NCBI RefSeq assembly: GCF_004682045.1
Contig: NZ_QUZT01000050.1
Location: 1 to 50,489 of the forward strand
Length of the DNA: 50,489 nucleotides
Direction of reading: 5' to 3'
From: Pseudomonas nabeulensis
GTDB taxonomy: Bacteria > Pseudomonadota > Gammaproteobacteria > Pseudomonadales > Pseudomonadaceae
Shown: positions 1 through 9,904 of the stretch, in pieces
How the letters are laid out: each line of letters opens with the position of its first letter
How positions within the stretch are numbered: position 1 is the stretch's first letter
The notes under the pieces: model-generated
What the model saw: only the letters and a program-made list of their open reading frames with translations
Database searches by the model: none
Told to the model about the DNA's origin: nothing
Translations under genes and position numbers: made by a program

Positions 1-90
1 GCGAGAAAAGTGAGACAGTTCTCCGTCAACAGTCATCGCCCACAATGCTAAAGTCGCTCCCTCGATTTTGCTTTTCCCAAGGAAGCCGTT

Positions 91-3000
91 ATGCCGGATG
101 CGACGTCCCTCAGTGCTGGATTCATGGTGGTTCACGGTAACCGCCTGGACGAGCTGCGCAGCCTGGTGGTCAGTTGGATGCGTCGCTACCCACTGGCGCC
201 CTTGGAAAACGAAATAGCTCTCGTACAAAGCAACGGCATTGCCCAGTGGCTCAAGTTGGCTCTCGCCGAGGACCCGGAAGAAGACGACATGGGCGGTTGC
301 GGCATTGCTGCGGCAATCGATGTGCAACTCCCTGGCAGCTTTATGTGGCAGCTCTATCGTATGGTCCTGGGCCGTGACGAAATTCCGCCCAAGTCCCTGC
401 TCGATAAGGCTCCATTGACCTGGCGTCTGATGCGTCTGCTCCCGGAGCTTATCGACCAACCCCACTTTGAACCGTTGCAGCGCTTCCTTACCCATGACAG
501 CGACCTGCGCAAACGCTACCAACTCGCCGAACGCCTGGCCGACCTGTTCGACCAATATCAGGTCTACCGCGCAGACTGGTTGGAAGACTGGGCCGCAGGC
601 CGTCACCAATTGCGCAACGGTCGTGGCGAGTCAAAACCGCTCAATCCAGCCAACTGCTGGCAAGCCGAATTATGGCGCGCACTGTTGCTGGATGTGGGGG
701 AGGAGGGCATGGCCGAAAGCCGCGCCGGCGTACACCAGCGCTTCATCGAACGTATCAATGCTCTTGAGAAAGCACCGACGGGGTTGCCATCCCGGGTGAT
801 CGTTTTCGGCATATCTTCATTGCCTGCGCAGGCACTGGAGGCGCTCGCGGGGCTTGCCCGATTCAGCCAAGTCCTGCTGTGCGTTCACAACCCTTGCCGC
901 CACCACTGGTCCGATATCGTGGCCGACAAAGACCTACTGCGTAACGAATACAAGCGCCAGGCGCGCAAGGCCGGTATGCCGGTCACTATCGACCCGCAAA
1001 CCCTGCATCAGCATGCCCATCCGTTACTGGCCGCCTGGGGCAAGCAAGGTCGCGACTACATCAGCCTGCTGGACAGCTACGACGACCCCAATAGCTACCG
1101 CGCCGCTTTTCGTGATGGGCGCATCGACCTGTTCAGTGACAGTGAGCCCACCACGCTGCTCAACCAGCTCCAGGACGATATCCTCGAACTGCGCCCCCTC
1201 AACGAAACCCGCGACCTTTGGCCCGCCGTCGATCTGGAGCAGGACACCTCCATCCGTTTCCACATCGCCCACAGCGCCCAGCGCGAAGTGGAAATTCTCC
1301 ACGATCAACTGCTCCAACGCTTCAGCGCCGACCCAACGCTGCGTCCTCGGGACATCATCGTCATGGTTCCCGACGTCGACAGCTACGCGCCGCACATTCG
1401 TGCTGTATTCGGCCAGCTGGAAAGAAGCGACCCACGCTTCATTCCGTTCACCCTTACTGACCAAGGCCAGCGCGGTCGCGACCCTTTGCTCATCGCCGTC
1501 GAGCACCTGCTTAAACTCCCGGACAGTCGTTTTCCGGTCAGCGAGATCCTCGACCTGCTCGACGTCCCAGCCCTGCGCGAACGTTTCGCCATCAAGGAGC
1601 GCGACCTGCCCACGCTGCACCGTTGGATCGAAGGCGCCGGTATCCGTTGGGGCCTCAATGCCGAGCAGCGCGCCGGCCTTGGCCTACCGGGTGAACTGGA
1701 GCAAAACAGTTGGCGATTTGGCCTGCGTCGGATGCTGTTGGGCTATGCGGTCGGCACCGGTGCCGCCTGTGACGGTATCGAACCTTACGACGAAATCGGC
1801 GGCCTTGATGCTGCGCTTATTGGCCCACTGGTCGCTTTGCTCGACGCCCTCAATGACGCACACCAAGCCCTGTCCCAACCCGCCGTGCCTCAAACCTGGG
1901 GCGAACGCTTGCAACGCTTGATGCAACTGTTCTTCCTGCCGAGTAGTGAGCATGACGACTACCTGCTCGGCCAACTCGAACAACTCAGGGAAACCTGGCT
2001 CGAAACCTGTGAGTCCGTGGGACTACAGGATGAGTTACCGCTCACCGTGGTCCGTGAAGCTTGGCTGGCGGGACTGGATCAAGGTCGTCTGTCCCAACGC
2101 TTCCTCGCCGGAGCTGTCAATTTTTGTACCCTGATGCCCATGCGGGCGATCCCGTTCAAACTGGTTTGCCTGCTGGGTATGAACGACGGTGATTACCCGC
2201 GCGCCCAACCCCCGCTGGACTTCGACCTGATGGGCAGCGACTACCGCCCAGGCGACCGCTCACGTCGAGAAGACGACCGCTACCTGCTGTTGGAAGCCTT
2301 GCTCTCCGCCCGCGATCAGCTCTACATCAGTTGGGTGGGGCGCAGCATCCGTGACAACAGTGATCGCCCGGCCTCGGTGCTGATCGGTCAACTGCGCGAT
2401 CACCTCGCCAGTGGCTGGCACCCCACAAACAGTGATGAACCGCTGATCGAAGCCATGACCCAGGAACATCCACTGCAACCCTTCAGTGCCCGCTACTTCC
2501 ACGAGGGCGATTCGTTGTTCAGCTACGCCCGCGAGTGGCAGTTGCTCCACGAAGCACAGGAAGCGACGCCACCTGACGATCAACTCCCGCAGCACCTGCA
2601 AGAGGAGCCCTTGACCCTGGGCCAATTGCAGGACTTCCTGCGCAACCCGGTCAAACATTTCTTCAGCCAACGTCTGAAAGTGTTCTTCGAGGCAGCCGAA
2701 GCGCCTTTGGCCGATGAAGAGCCTTTCGTCCTCGATGCCTTGCAACGCTACAGCCTGAGTGACAGCCTGCTCAACGCCGCATTGAGCCAGCCCGAACACC
2801 TCGATCAGGCCCTGAATGCCCAGGCCCGGCGCCTGCAAGGCAGTGGCCTGTTGCCCATGGTTGGCTTCGGTGAGTGCCTGCGCAACGAATTGATCGAGCC
2901 CTTGCCGGATCTGTTACAGCGCTATCAACACCTGCTTGCCCTCTGGCCAACCCCACACACAGGGGGCGAGCCGATCAGTTTTGAGCATCAGGGGGTTCAG

Positions 3001-3543
3001 CTGGAAGGCTGGATCAGCGGCCTGCATCAGCGCAGTGATGGAGGATTGCTCAGTGTGACCACCATCCCCAACAGCATTGGATCGATCAAGAGCCGCAAAT
3101 GGCATCGCCTGATTCGCCCTTGGGTCAACCACGTGGTCGCCTGCGCCTGCGGTCTGCCGTTGAGCACAGGATTGGTTGCCAGCGACGACACATTGTTACT
3201 GTCCCCATTGGATAACGCCGTTGCGAAAGAGATCCTCGGCAACCTATTGCTGGCCTGGCATTCCGGGATGAACACGCCGCTGCCTGTGGCCGTTAAAACC
3301 GCCTTCGCCTGGCTCGGTCAAACCGATCCAGCCAAGGCACACGCTGCGGCCCAGAAAGCCTACGAAGGTGATGGGGTGAACACCGATGGCGAGCGCCGTG
3401 AAACCCCAGCGCTCACCCGCCAGTTCCCCGACTACGCGGCACTCATCGACAGCGAAGAGTTCGAAGGCTGGTGCGAAACCCTGTATCGCCCCCTGATCAA
3501 CGCCCCTTGGCGATCACTGACTAGCGAGGAGGCCGGCGCATGA
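91..3543 (+). CDS. recC: RecC, subunit of the RecBCD helicase-nuclease
   Basis: RecC holds the RecBCD (exonuclease V) complex together, splits the DNA strands and reads the Chi site during double-strand-break repair in the cytoplasm. The 1,150-residue product is close to the usual RecC length (about 1,120 in E. coli). It opens with the family-like stretch GFMVVHGNRLDELRSLVV and contains ENEIALVQSNGIAQWL near residue 45; later come the RecC-type GMNDGDYPR segment (about residue 697) and DRYLLLEALLSARDQLY. The ATG at 91 has an AAGGAAG ribosome site at 79-85. It is the first gene of recC-recB-recD and its stop overlaps the recB start as ATGA. The helicase folds of RecC are known to be inactive, so the absence of a Walker A motif is expected. 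Assignment is firm from family and order. Confidence 0.96.
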   Translation: MPDATSLSAGFMVVHGNRLDELRSLVVSWMRRYPLAPLENEIALVQSNGIAQWLKLALAEDPEEDDMGGCGIAAAIDVQLPGSFMWQLYRMVLGRDEIPPKSLLDKAPLTWRLMRLLPELIDQPHFEPLQRFLTHDSDLRKRYQLAERLADLFDQYQVYRADWLEDWAAGRHQLRNGRGESKPLNPANCWQAELWRALLLDVGEEGMAESRAGVHQRFIERINALEKAPTGLPSRVIVFGISSLPAQALEALAGLARFSQVLLCVHNPCRHHWSDIVADKDLLRNEYKRQARKAGMPVTIDPQTLHQHAHPLLAAWGKQGRDYISLLDSYDDPNSYRAAFRDGRIDLFSDSEPTTLLNQLQDDILELRPLNETRDLWPAVDLEQDTSIRFHIAHSAQREVEILHDQLLQRFSADPTLRPRDIIVMVPDVDSYAPHIRAVFGQLERSDPRFIPFTLTDQGQRGRDPLLIAVEHLLKLPDSRFPVSEILDLLDVPALRERFAIKERDLPTLHRWIEGAGIRWGLNAEQRAGLGLPGELEQNSWRFGLRRMLLGYAVGTGAACDGIEPYDEIGGLDAALIGPLVALLDALNDAHQALSQPAVPQTWGERLQRLMQLFFLPSSEHDDYLLGQLEQLRETWLETCESVGLQDELPLTVVREAWLAGLDQGRLSQRFLAGAVNFCTLMPMRAIPFKLVCLLGMNDGDYPRAQPPLDFDLMGSDYRPGDRSRREDDRYLLLEALLSARDQLYISWVGRSIRDNSDRPASVLIGQLRDHLASGWHPTNSDEPLIEAMTQEHPLQPFSARYFHEGDSLFSYAREWQLLHEAQEATPPDDQLPQHLQEEPLTLGQLQDFLRNPVKHFFSQRLKVFFEAAEAPLADEEPFVLDALQRYSLSDSLLNAALSQPEHLDQALNAQARRLQGSGLLPMVGFGECLRNELIEPLPDLLQRYQHLLALWPTPHTGGEPISFEHQGVQLEGWISGLHQRSDGGLLSVTTIPNSIGSIKSRKWHRLIRPWVNHVVACACGLPLSTGLVASDDTLLLSPLDNAVAKEILGNLLLAWHSGMNTPLPVAVKTAFAWLGQTDPAKAHAAAQKAYEGDGVNTDGERRETPALTRQFPDYAALIDSEEFEGWCETLYRPLINAPWRSLTSEEAGA

Positions 3544-6500
3544 GCAGCAAACCCTTGGCGCTGGCCTTCCCGCTAAAAGGCAGCCAACTGATTGAAGCCA
3601 GTGCCGGCACTGGCAAAACCTTCACCATTTCGGCTCTGTACCTGCGTTTGGTACTCGGAAACGGCGGCGATGAGTCCGGTTTTGGCCGCGAATTATTACC
3701 GCCGCAAATCCTCGTCGTGACCTTCACCGACGCGGCCACCAAGGAGCTGCGTGAACGCATTCGCATCCGTTTGGCCGAAGCCGCGCGGTTCTTCCGTGGC
3801 GAAATCGAAAAACTCGACCCGCTGATCACCGACCTGCGCGACCAATATCCACAGGATCAATGGCCCGCCTGTGCCAACCGCCTGGACATCGCCGCACAAT
3901 GGATGGACGAAGCCGCGGTCTCGACGATCCACAGTTGGTGCCAGCGTATGCTGCGCGAACACGCCTTCGACAGCGGCAGTTTGTTCACCCAAACCCTGGA
4001 AACCGACCACAGTGACTTGCTCGGCGAAGTGCTGCGCGACTACTGGCGGCTGTTCTGCTACCCGATGCACGACGATGCGCTGAACTGGGTGCGCAACAAC
4101 TGGGGCGGTCCGGCAGCGTTGATGCCTCGAGTGCGCGCACTATTCGGCAGTGATCGGCCAACCGATGAAACCCGCGAACCGGCCGAGCTGATCAACGCTT
4201 GCCTGCAAGAACGCCGTGAAGCGCTGATACAACTCAAGGCCCCTTGGCTGCAATGGGCCGCCGAGCTGCGCGATATCTGCCTGCAAGCCGTGGCCGCCAA
4301 AGCCGTCGACGGGCGCAAGATGCAAGCGCGCTACTTCGAGCCCTGGTTCGAAAAAATCAGCGCCTGGGCTGCGGACGAATCCCTCGAACAACTGGACATC
4401 GGCACCGGCTTTACCCGCCTGACGCCCGACGGCATGGCCGAAGCCTGGAAGGGCGAGCCGCCGCACCACCCTGGCATCGACGCAATGGCCGGCCTCAAGG
4501 CTGCACTCGACGCACTGCCAACCCCCGACGCCGCCGTGCTGCAACACGCCGCCGGTTGGGTGGGCAAACGCTTCGAAGAGGAAAAACGCCGTCGCGCCGA
4601 AATGGGGTTCGACGACATGCTGATCCGCCTCAACGCCGCTCTGCAATCCGAGGGCGGCGAGCGTCTGGCCAGTGTGATCCGCGAGCAATTCCCCGTGGCG
4701 CTGATCGACGAATTCCAAGACACCGACCCAGTGCAATACAGCATCTTCGACAGCATCTACCGCATCGAAGAAAACCACCTCGACAGTGGCCTGTTCCTGA
4801 TCGGCGATCCCAAGCAGGCGATCTACGCCTTCCGTGGTGCCGACATCTACACCTACCTGCGCGCTCGCCAGTCCACCACCGGTCGTCACCACACCTTGGG
4901 CACCAACTTCCGCTCCAGCCATGCGATGGTCGAGGCGGTGAACCATGTGTTCCAGCGTGCGGAAACGGGCCGTGGTGCATTCCTGTTTCGCGAGCCGGAT
5001 GGGACAAATCCGGTGCCGTTCCAATCGGTGCTGTCCCAAGGCCGCAAGGAGCAGTTGCAAGTTGATGGCCAAACGCTGCCTGCGATGAACCTCTGGCACT
5101 TGCCCACCGACCAGCCGGTCTCCAACGTGGTGTATCGCCAGCAATTGGCCGGCGCTTGCGCCACGCAGATTGTTGAATTGCTCAACGGCGGACAACAGGG
5201 CCGTGCCGGTTTCCTACAGCCTGACGACAGTTTTATCGGCGTACTCCCGTCAGACATCGCCATCCTCGTACGCGACGGCAAGGAAGCTCAGGCCGTGCGC
5301 GCCGAACTGGCCGCGCGTGGTGTGCGCAGCGTGTACCTGTCCGATAAAGACTCAGTCTTCGCCGCCCAGGAGGCCCACGACTTGCTGGCCTGGCTCAAAG
5401 CCTGTGCCGAGCCGGATGTGGAGCGCCCCCTGCGCGCCGCCCTCGCGTGCGTCACCCTGAACCTGTCACTGCCCGAACTTGAGCGTCTGAACCAGGACGA
5501 ACTGGCGTGGGAAAGCCGCGTAATGCAGTTCCGTGGCTACCGTGCGATCTGGCGCACCCAAGGTGTGCTGCCGATGCTGCGTCGCCTGCTCCACGACTTC
5601 AAACTGCCGCAAACCCTGATTGCCCGCAGCGATGGCGAACGCGTGCTGACCAACCTGCTGCACCTCAGTGAACTGCTGCAACAGGCTGCATCGGAGCTAG
5701 ATGGCGAACAGGCCTTGATTCGGCATCTTGCCGAACACCTGGCGTTGTCGGGCCAGGCCGGCGAGGAACAGATCCTGCGCCTGGAAAGTGATGAGCAACT
5801 GGTCAAGGTTGTCACCATCCACAAATCCAAGGGTTTGGAGTACGACCTGGTCTTCCTGCCCTTCATCTGCTCGGCCAAACCGGTGGACGGCAGTCGATTG
5901 CCCCTTCACTACCATGACGAAAACGGTAGATCCCAAGTCAGTCTGCGCCCGACCGCCGAACTGATCGCCCAGGCCGACGATGAACGTCTCGCCGAAGACC
6001 TGCGCTTGTTCTACGTGGCCCTGACCCGCGCCAAACACGCCTGCTGGCTTGGCATCGCCGACCTCAAGCGCGGCAACAGCAACAGTTCGGTATTGCATCT
6101 GTCAGCCCTGGGCTACCTGCTCGGCTTCGGCGCTTCACTGGGTGAGTCCGCCGGCCTGGCACGCTGGCTGCTGGACTTGCAGGACGGCTGCCCGGCCATC
6201 CATTACGCACAGGTGCCCGATGCACAAGACACCGTGTTCCACCCGCCGCGTAACCAAGCCACCTTGCTTGCGCCTTTGCTGCCCAAACGCAAGGCCGCCG
6301 AAAACTGGTGGATCGCCTCCTACAGCGCCTTGCGCATCGGCGACAGCATGAGCGCCGCGACCCTTGAAGCCCCCGAAAGCCCCCAGGCGCAGAAGCTGTT
6401 CGATGACGAACGCCTGGACCCCGACGCACCGCGCGAAGTGGCAGCGTCCGGCGGTGATATTCACCGTTTCCCACGCGGGCCGAATCCCGGCACCTTTCTC

Positions 6501-7214
6501 CACGGCTTGCTGGAATGGGCGGGCGGGGAGGGCTTCACTGTCAGTCCGCAAGACATCGAGAAAGCCGTAGGCGCCCGCTGTAACCGCCGCAATTGGGAGG
6601 GCTGGATCACCACCCTCAGCGGCTGGCTGGGCCACTTGCTGCAAACGCCATTGCCGGTGGATAACGATCAGGTTGCCCTCAGCGATTTGCAGCATTACCA
6701 GATCGAAATGGAGTTCTGGTTCGCCAGCCACAAAGTCGATGTGCTGGCCCTGGACAAACTGGTGTGTCAGTACACCCACAACGGCGTGTCCCGCGTCGCC
6801 GCCGAACCGGTGCTGCTCAACGGCATGTTCAAGGGCTTTATCGACCTGACCTTCGAGCATGACGGGCGCTACTACGTGGCCGACTACAAATCCAACTGGC
6901 TCGGCCCTGACGATTCGGCCTACACACAGGACGCCATGGAACAGTCGATCCTTGATCATCGGTACGACCTGCAATACGTCCTTTACCTACTGGCCCTGCA
7001 TCGCCAGCTCAAGGCCCGGTTGCCGGATTACGACTACGACCGGCATGTCGGCGGTGCGCTGTATCTGTTCTTGCGCGGTACGCAGTCCGTCAGCCAAGGC
7101 GCGTATTTCACCCGGCCGCCACGGGAATTGATCGAAGGCCTGGACTTGCTGTTCCAAGGCAAACCCATCCCGCCCAAGGTTGAGCCCGCCTGGGAACAAG
7201 GAGTGCTGTTATGA
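3540..7214 (+). CDS. recB: RecB, helicase and nuclease subunit of RecBCD
   Basis: RecB is the 3'-to-5' superfamily 1A helicase of RecBCD and carries the complex's only nuclease domain. The product has 1,224 residues. The Walker A loop SAGTGKT lies at residues 21-27, the DEFQDTDP motif II lies near residue 393, and VVTIHKSKGLEYD and LFYVALTRAK are the late helicase motifs. The C-terminal nuclease domain shows GFIDLTF with D1102 and VADYKSNWLG with D1115 and K1117, which match the metal-binding D-x-K site of E. coli RecB. The gene overlaps both recC and recD by ATGA, so the three subunits should be made in step. Nothing is truncated or substituted at the sites I could check. Confidence 0.97.
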   Translation: MSSKPLALAFPLKGSQLIEASAGTGKTFTISALYLRLVLGNGGDESGFGRELLPPQILVVTFTDAATKELRERIRIRLAEAARFFRGEIEKLDPLITDLRDQYPQDQWPACANRLDIAAQWMDEAAVSTIHSWCQRMLREHAFDSGSLFTQTLETDHSDLLGEVLRDYWRLFCYPMHDDALNWVRNNWGGPAALMPRVRALFGSDRPTDETREPAELINACLQERREALIQLKAPWLQWAAELRDICLQAVAAKAVDGRKMQARYFEPWFEKISAWAADESLEQLDIGTGFTRLTPDGMAEAWKGEPPHHPGIDAMAGLKAALDALPTPDAAVLQHAAGWVGKRFEEEKRRRAEMGFDDMLIRLNAALQSEGGERLASVIREQFPVALIDEFQDTDPVQYSIFDSIYRIEENHLDSGLFLIGDPKQAIYAFRGADIYTYLRARQSTTGRHHTLGTNFRSSHAMVEAVNHVFQRAETGRGAFLFREPDGTNPVPFQSVLSQGRKEQLQVDGQTLPAMNLWHLPTDQPVSNVVYRQQLAGACATQIVELLNGGQQGRAGFLQPDDSFIGVLPSDIAILVRDGKEAQAVRAELAARGVRSVYLSDKDSVFAAQEAHDLLAWLKACAEPDVERPLRAALACVTLNLSLPELERLNQDELAWESRVMQFRGYRAIWRTQGVLPMLRRLLHDFKLPQTLIARSDGERVLTNLLHLSELLQQAASELDGEQALIRHLAEHLALSGQAGEEQILRLESDEQLVKVVTIHKSKGLEYDLVFLPFICSAKPVDGSRLPLHYHDENGRSQVSLRPTAELIAQADDERLAEDLRLFYVALTRAKHACWLGIADLKRGNSNSSVLHLSALGYLLGFGASLGESAGLARWLLDLQDGCPAIHYAQVPDAQDTVFHPPRNQATLLAPLLPKRKAAENWWIASYSALRIGDSMSAATLEAPESPQAQKLFDDERLDPDAPREVAASGGDIHRFPRGPNPGTFLHGLLEWAGGEGFTVSPQDIEKAVGARCNRRNWEGWITTLSGWLGHLLQTPLPVDNDQVALSDLQHYQIEMEFWFASHKVDVLALDKLVCQYTHNGVSRVAAEPVLLNGMFKGFIDLTFEHDGRYYVADYKSNWLGPDDSAYTQDAMEQSILDHRYDLQYVLYLLALHRQLKARLPDYDYDRHVGGALYLFLRGTQSVSQGAYFTRPPRELIEGLDLLFQGKPIPPKVEPAWEQGVLL

Positions 7215-9259
7215 GCCTGTCGCCACTGCCGCTTGATGAGCTGGCCCCGCTCAGTCGTGCAGCCGACTTGGTGCAATTGCTTGAGCGTTGGGTTGACCGC
7301 GGCTGGCTGCGGGCCTTGGACAAGGCCTTCGTCGGCTTCCTGTATGAGCTTGACCCGCAGGCTGACCCATTGGTGCTGTTGGCGGCAGCATTGACCAGTC
7401 ACCAATTGGGCCACGGCCACGTGTGCCTCGACCTGTTCGAAACCCTCAATGCGCCGGACTTTGCGCTGTCCTTGCCGCCCGAAGGTGATTTGCAGACCGG
7501 CGCCATGTTGCTGCCGTCCCAATTGCTTGATGGCCTCGACGGCGCTCACTGGTGCGAGGCGCTGGCGTCCAGTCGTCTGGTCGCGCTGGCCACAGATGCC
7601 AGTGAGTCTGCCCAAAGCCGCCCTCTGGTGTTGTCCGGCAAACGCCTGTACTTGCGGCGCTACTGGACCTACGAGCGGCGCATCGACAGCGCCCTGCGGT
7701 TGCGGCTTGCCACCCAGGAAACCGTCGCGGCCGATTTGCCCCAGCGCCTGAACAGCCTGTTCGACCAAGCGCCGCCCGATGGGGTGATCGACTGGCAGAA
7801 ACTCGCCTGTGCCCTGGCCACGCGCGGCGCCTTCAGTATCGTCACCGGCGGCCCCGGCACCGGCAAGACCACCACCGTGGTGCGCTTGCTGGCGTTGCTG
7901 CAAGCACCTGCCGTGGAAGCCGGCAGCCCGTTGCGCATTCGCCTTGCCGCGCCTACCGGCAAAGCGGCCGCGCGGCTTACCGAGTCCATCAGCCAGCAAG
8001 TGCAGTCGTTGACTGTGCCGGACAGCGTGAAGGAAAAAATCCCGACCCAGGTCACCACGGTTCACCGCCTGCTGGGTAGCCGTCCCGGTACTCGTCACTT
8101 CCGCCATCACCTCGGCAACCCGTTGCCTTTGGATGTGCTGGTGGTGGACGAAGCCTCGATGATCGACCTGGAAATGATGGCTAACCTGCTGGACGCCTTG
8201 CCACCTCATGCCCGACTGGTGCTGTTGGGGGACAAGGACCAACTCGCCTCGGTGGAGGCCGGTGCCGTATTGGGCGACTTATGCCGCGACGCCGAGGCGG
8301 GTTGGTACAGCGCTGATACGCGCCAGTGGCTGCAAGCCGTCAGCGGCGAAGACCTCGGCGCGAGCGGACTGCAAGAAGACCTCGACGGCACCCATCCTCT
8401 GGCCCAACAAGTGGTGATGCTGCGTTATTCGCGGCGTTTCGGCGAAGGCAGCGGCATTGGCCAGTTGGCACGCTGGGTCAACCAGCAGAACGCCGAAGCA
8501 GCCCGTAAGTTACTGGCCGCACGCAGTCACGATGACCTGTTCTGCGTCAGCCTCAAGGGTGAACACGACCACGCGTTGGAGCGCCTGGTACTGGACGGGC
8601 AGGGCGATGGCGCCCAGGGTTATCGCTATTACCTCAACCTGCTGCACAGTGCGCGGCCAACCCTCGACACGCCGCGCGACGATCACGCCTGGACGCATTG
8701 GGCGCAACAATTGCTGCAAGCCTTCGATGCGTTCCAACTGCTTTGCGCCGTACGCAAAGGCCCGTGGGGCGTGGAAGGCCTGAACTTGCGCATCACCGCG
8801 GCCCTGCGCAAAGTGCGCCTGATCGAAGGAGACGAGCAGTGGTACGAAGGCCGCCCGGTGCTGATGACCCGCAACGACTACGGCTTGGGCCTGATGAACG
8901 GTGATATCGGCATCGCCCTTAAACTGCCGGAAAGCGACGGCGGCCCGCAGGTGTTGCGTGTGGCTTTCCCACGTAACGACGGCCAGGGCGGCGTGCGATT
9001 TGTGCTGCCCAGCCGTCTGAATGATGTGGAAACCGTGTATGCCATGACCGTGCACAAGTCCCAGGGCTCGGAGTTCACCCACACCGCGTTGATCCTGCCG
9101 GATGCCTTGAACCCGGTGTTGACCAAAGAGCTGATCTACACCGGTATCACCCGGGCCAAACGCTGGTTCAGCCTGGTCGAACCCCGTGGCGGTGTGTTTG
9201 AGGAAGCGGTGCGGCGCAAGGTCAAACGCCTGAGTGGGTTGATGCTGGAGTTGGGTTAG
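7211..9259 (+). CDS. recD: RecD, 5'-to-3' helicase subunit of RecBCD
   Basis: RecD is the 5'-to-3' motor of RecBCD and holds the nuclease in its pre-Chi state. The 682-residue product has Walker A GGPGTGKT at residues 213-220, the Walker B-type VVDEASMID, and C-terminal AMTVHKSQGSEF and YTGITRAKRW, the standard SF1B RecD motifs. The start ATG overlaps the recB stop. There is no clear intrinsic terminator in the 69 bases before yfiR, so some read-through is possible. In E. coli recD lies with recB and recC has its own position; the continuous recC-recB-recD order is usual in Pseudomonas. Confidence 0.96.
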   Translation: MSLSPLPLDELAPLSRAADLVQLLERWVDRGWLRALDKAFVGFLYELDPQADPLVLLAAALTSHQLGHGHVCLDLFETLNAPDFALSLPPEGDLQTGAMLLPSQLLDGLDGAHWCEALASSRLVALATDASESAQSRPLVLSGKRLYLRRYWTYERRIDSALRLRLATQETVAADLPQRLNSLFDQAPPDGVIDWQKLACALATRGAFSIVTGGPGTGKTTTVVRLLALLQAPAVEAGSPLRIRLAAPTGKAAARLTESISQQVQSLTVPDSVKEKIPTQVTTVHRLLGSRPGTRHFRHHLGNPLPLDVLVVDEASMIDLEMMANLLDALPPHARLVLLGDKDQLASVEAGAVLGDLCRDAEAGWYSADTRQWLQAVSGEDLGASGLQEDLDGTHPLAQQVVMLRYSRRFGEGSGIGQLARWVNQQNAEAARKLLAARSHDDLFCVSLKGEHDHALERLVLDGQGDGAQGYRYYLNLLHSARPTLDTPRDDHAWTHWAQQLLQAFDAFQLLCAVRKGPWGVEGLNLRITAALRKVRLIEGDEQWYEGRPVLMTRNDYGLGLMNGDIGIALKLPESDGGPQVLRVAFPRNDGQGGVRFVLPSRLNDVETVYAMTVHKSQGSEFTHTALILPDALNPVLTKELIYTGITRAKRWFSLVEPRGGVFEEAVRRKVKRLSGLMLELG

Positions 9260-9328
9260 AAGTCAGAAAAATCTTACGCTGTGCTATCGTTGCGGCATCA
9301 CTCCTAAAACACCTGAGAGAATCGCTGC

Positions 9329-9904
9329 ATGAACGTGGCTGTCTCGCCCACAGAGCGTAGTTTGAGCTGGAGACGCAGGCTGCTGATGGCGCTTCTATCG
9401 ATGGTTGCGCCGTGTGCCTTCGCACAAGCGCCCGACCCGGTAGGCATGGCCGATCACCGTGCCCAGGCGGTCACGCAGGTGGTGCTGGGCATTCTCAGTT
9501 ATGCCCGTTGGCCGGTGGAGCCCGCGCAGTTGCGCTTGTGCATCGTCGGCCCGACCCAATACACCGACGACTTGATCAAGGGCACCACCCAAGCCACCGG
9601 CCGCCCGGTGGTGGTGCAGCGGCTGTTGGCGGATCACCCGGACATCGTCAAGGCGTGCGACGCGGTGTATATCGGCAAACTCACCGCCGATGAACGCAGC
9701 CAGTTGTTCGCCTCGTTGATCGGCCACCCGGTACTCAGCATCAGCGAAGGCGGCGACCAGTGCACCGTGGGTAGCCTGTTTTGCCTGCGGGTAGGCGATG
9801 AGCAGGTATCGTTCGAGGTCAACCTCGACTCCGTGGCCCGCAGCGGCGTGCGCATTCACCCGAGCGTGCTGCAACTGTCCCGTCGTCGAGCGCCTGCCTC
9901 ATGA
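9329..9904 (+). CDS. yfiR: YfiR, periplasmic repressor of the YfiN diguanylate cyclase
   Basis: YfiR is a small periplasmic protein that binds the outer part of YfiN and keeps its cyclase off; oxidation and YfiB relieve this. The product has 191 residues, with a basic, hydrophobic signal peptide ending near CAFAQA (residues 29-34). Four cysteines fall at positions 71, 110, 145 and 152, the numbers I recall for the two disulphides of P. aeruginosa YfiR (71-110 and 145-152). The start has a GAGAG site about 6 bases upstream. The gene overlaps yfiN as ATGA. It belongs to the DUF4154 family, and the three-gene neighbourhood makes the name secure. Confidence 0.93.
   Translation: MNVAVSPTERSLSWRRRLLMALLSMVAPCAFAQAPDPVGMADHRAQAVTQVVLGILSYARWPVEPAQLRLCIVGPTQYTDDLIKGTTQATGRPVVVQRLLADHPDIVKACDAVYIGKLTADERSQLFASLIGHPVLSISEGGDQCTVGSLFCLRVGDEQVSFEVNLDSVARSGVRIHPSVLQLSRRRAPAS

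Noticed and set aside
7034..8242. A long open frame of about 400 codons on the minus strand inside recB/recD
   Set aside because: It lies opposite well-conserved RecB and RecD coding sequence, has no family motif, and reflects GC-rich third positions.
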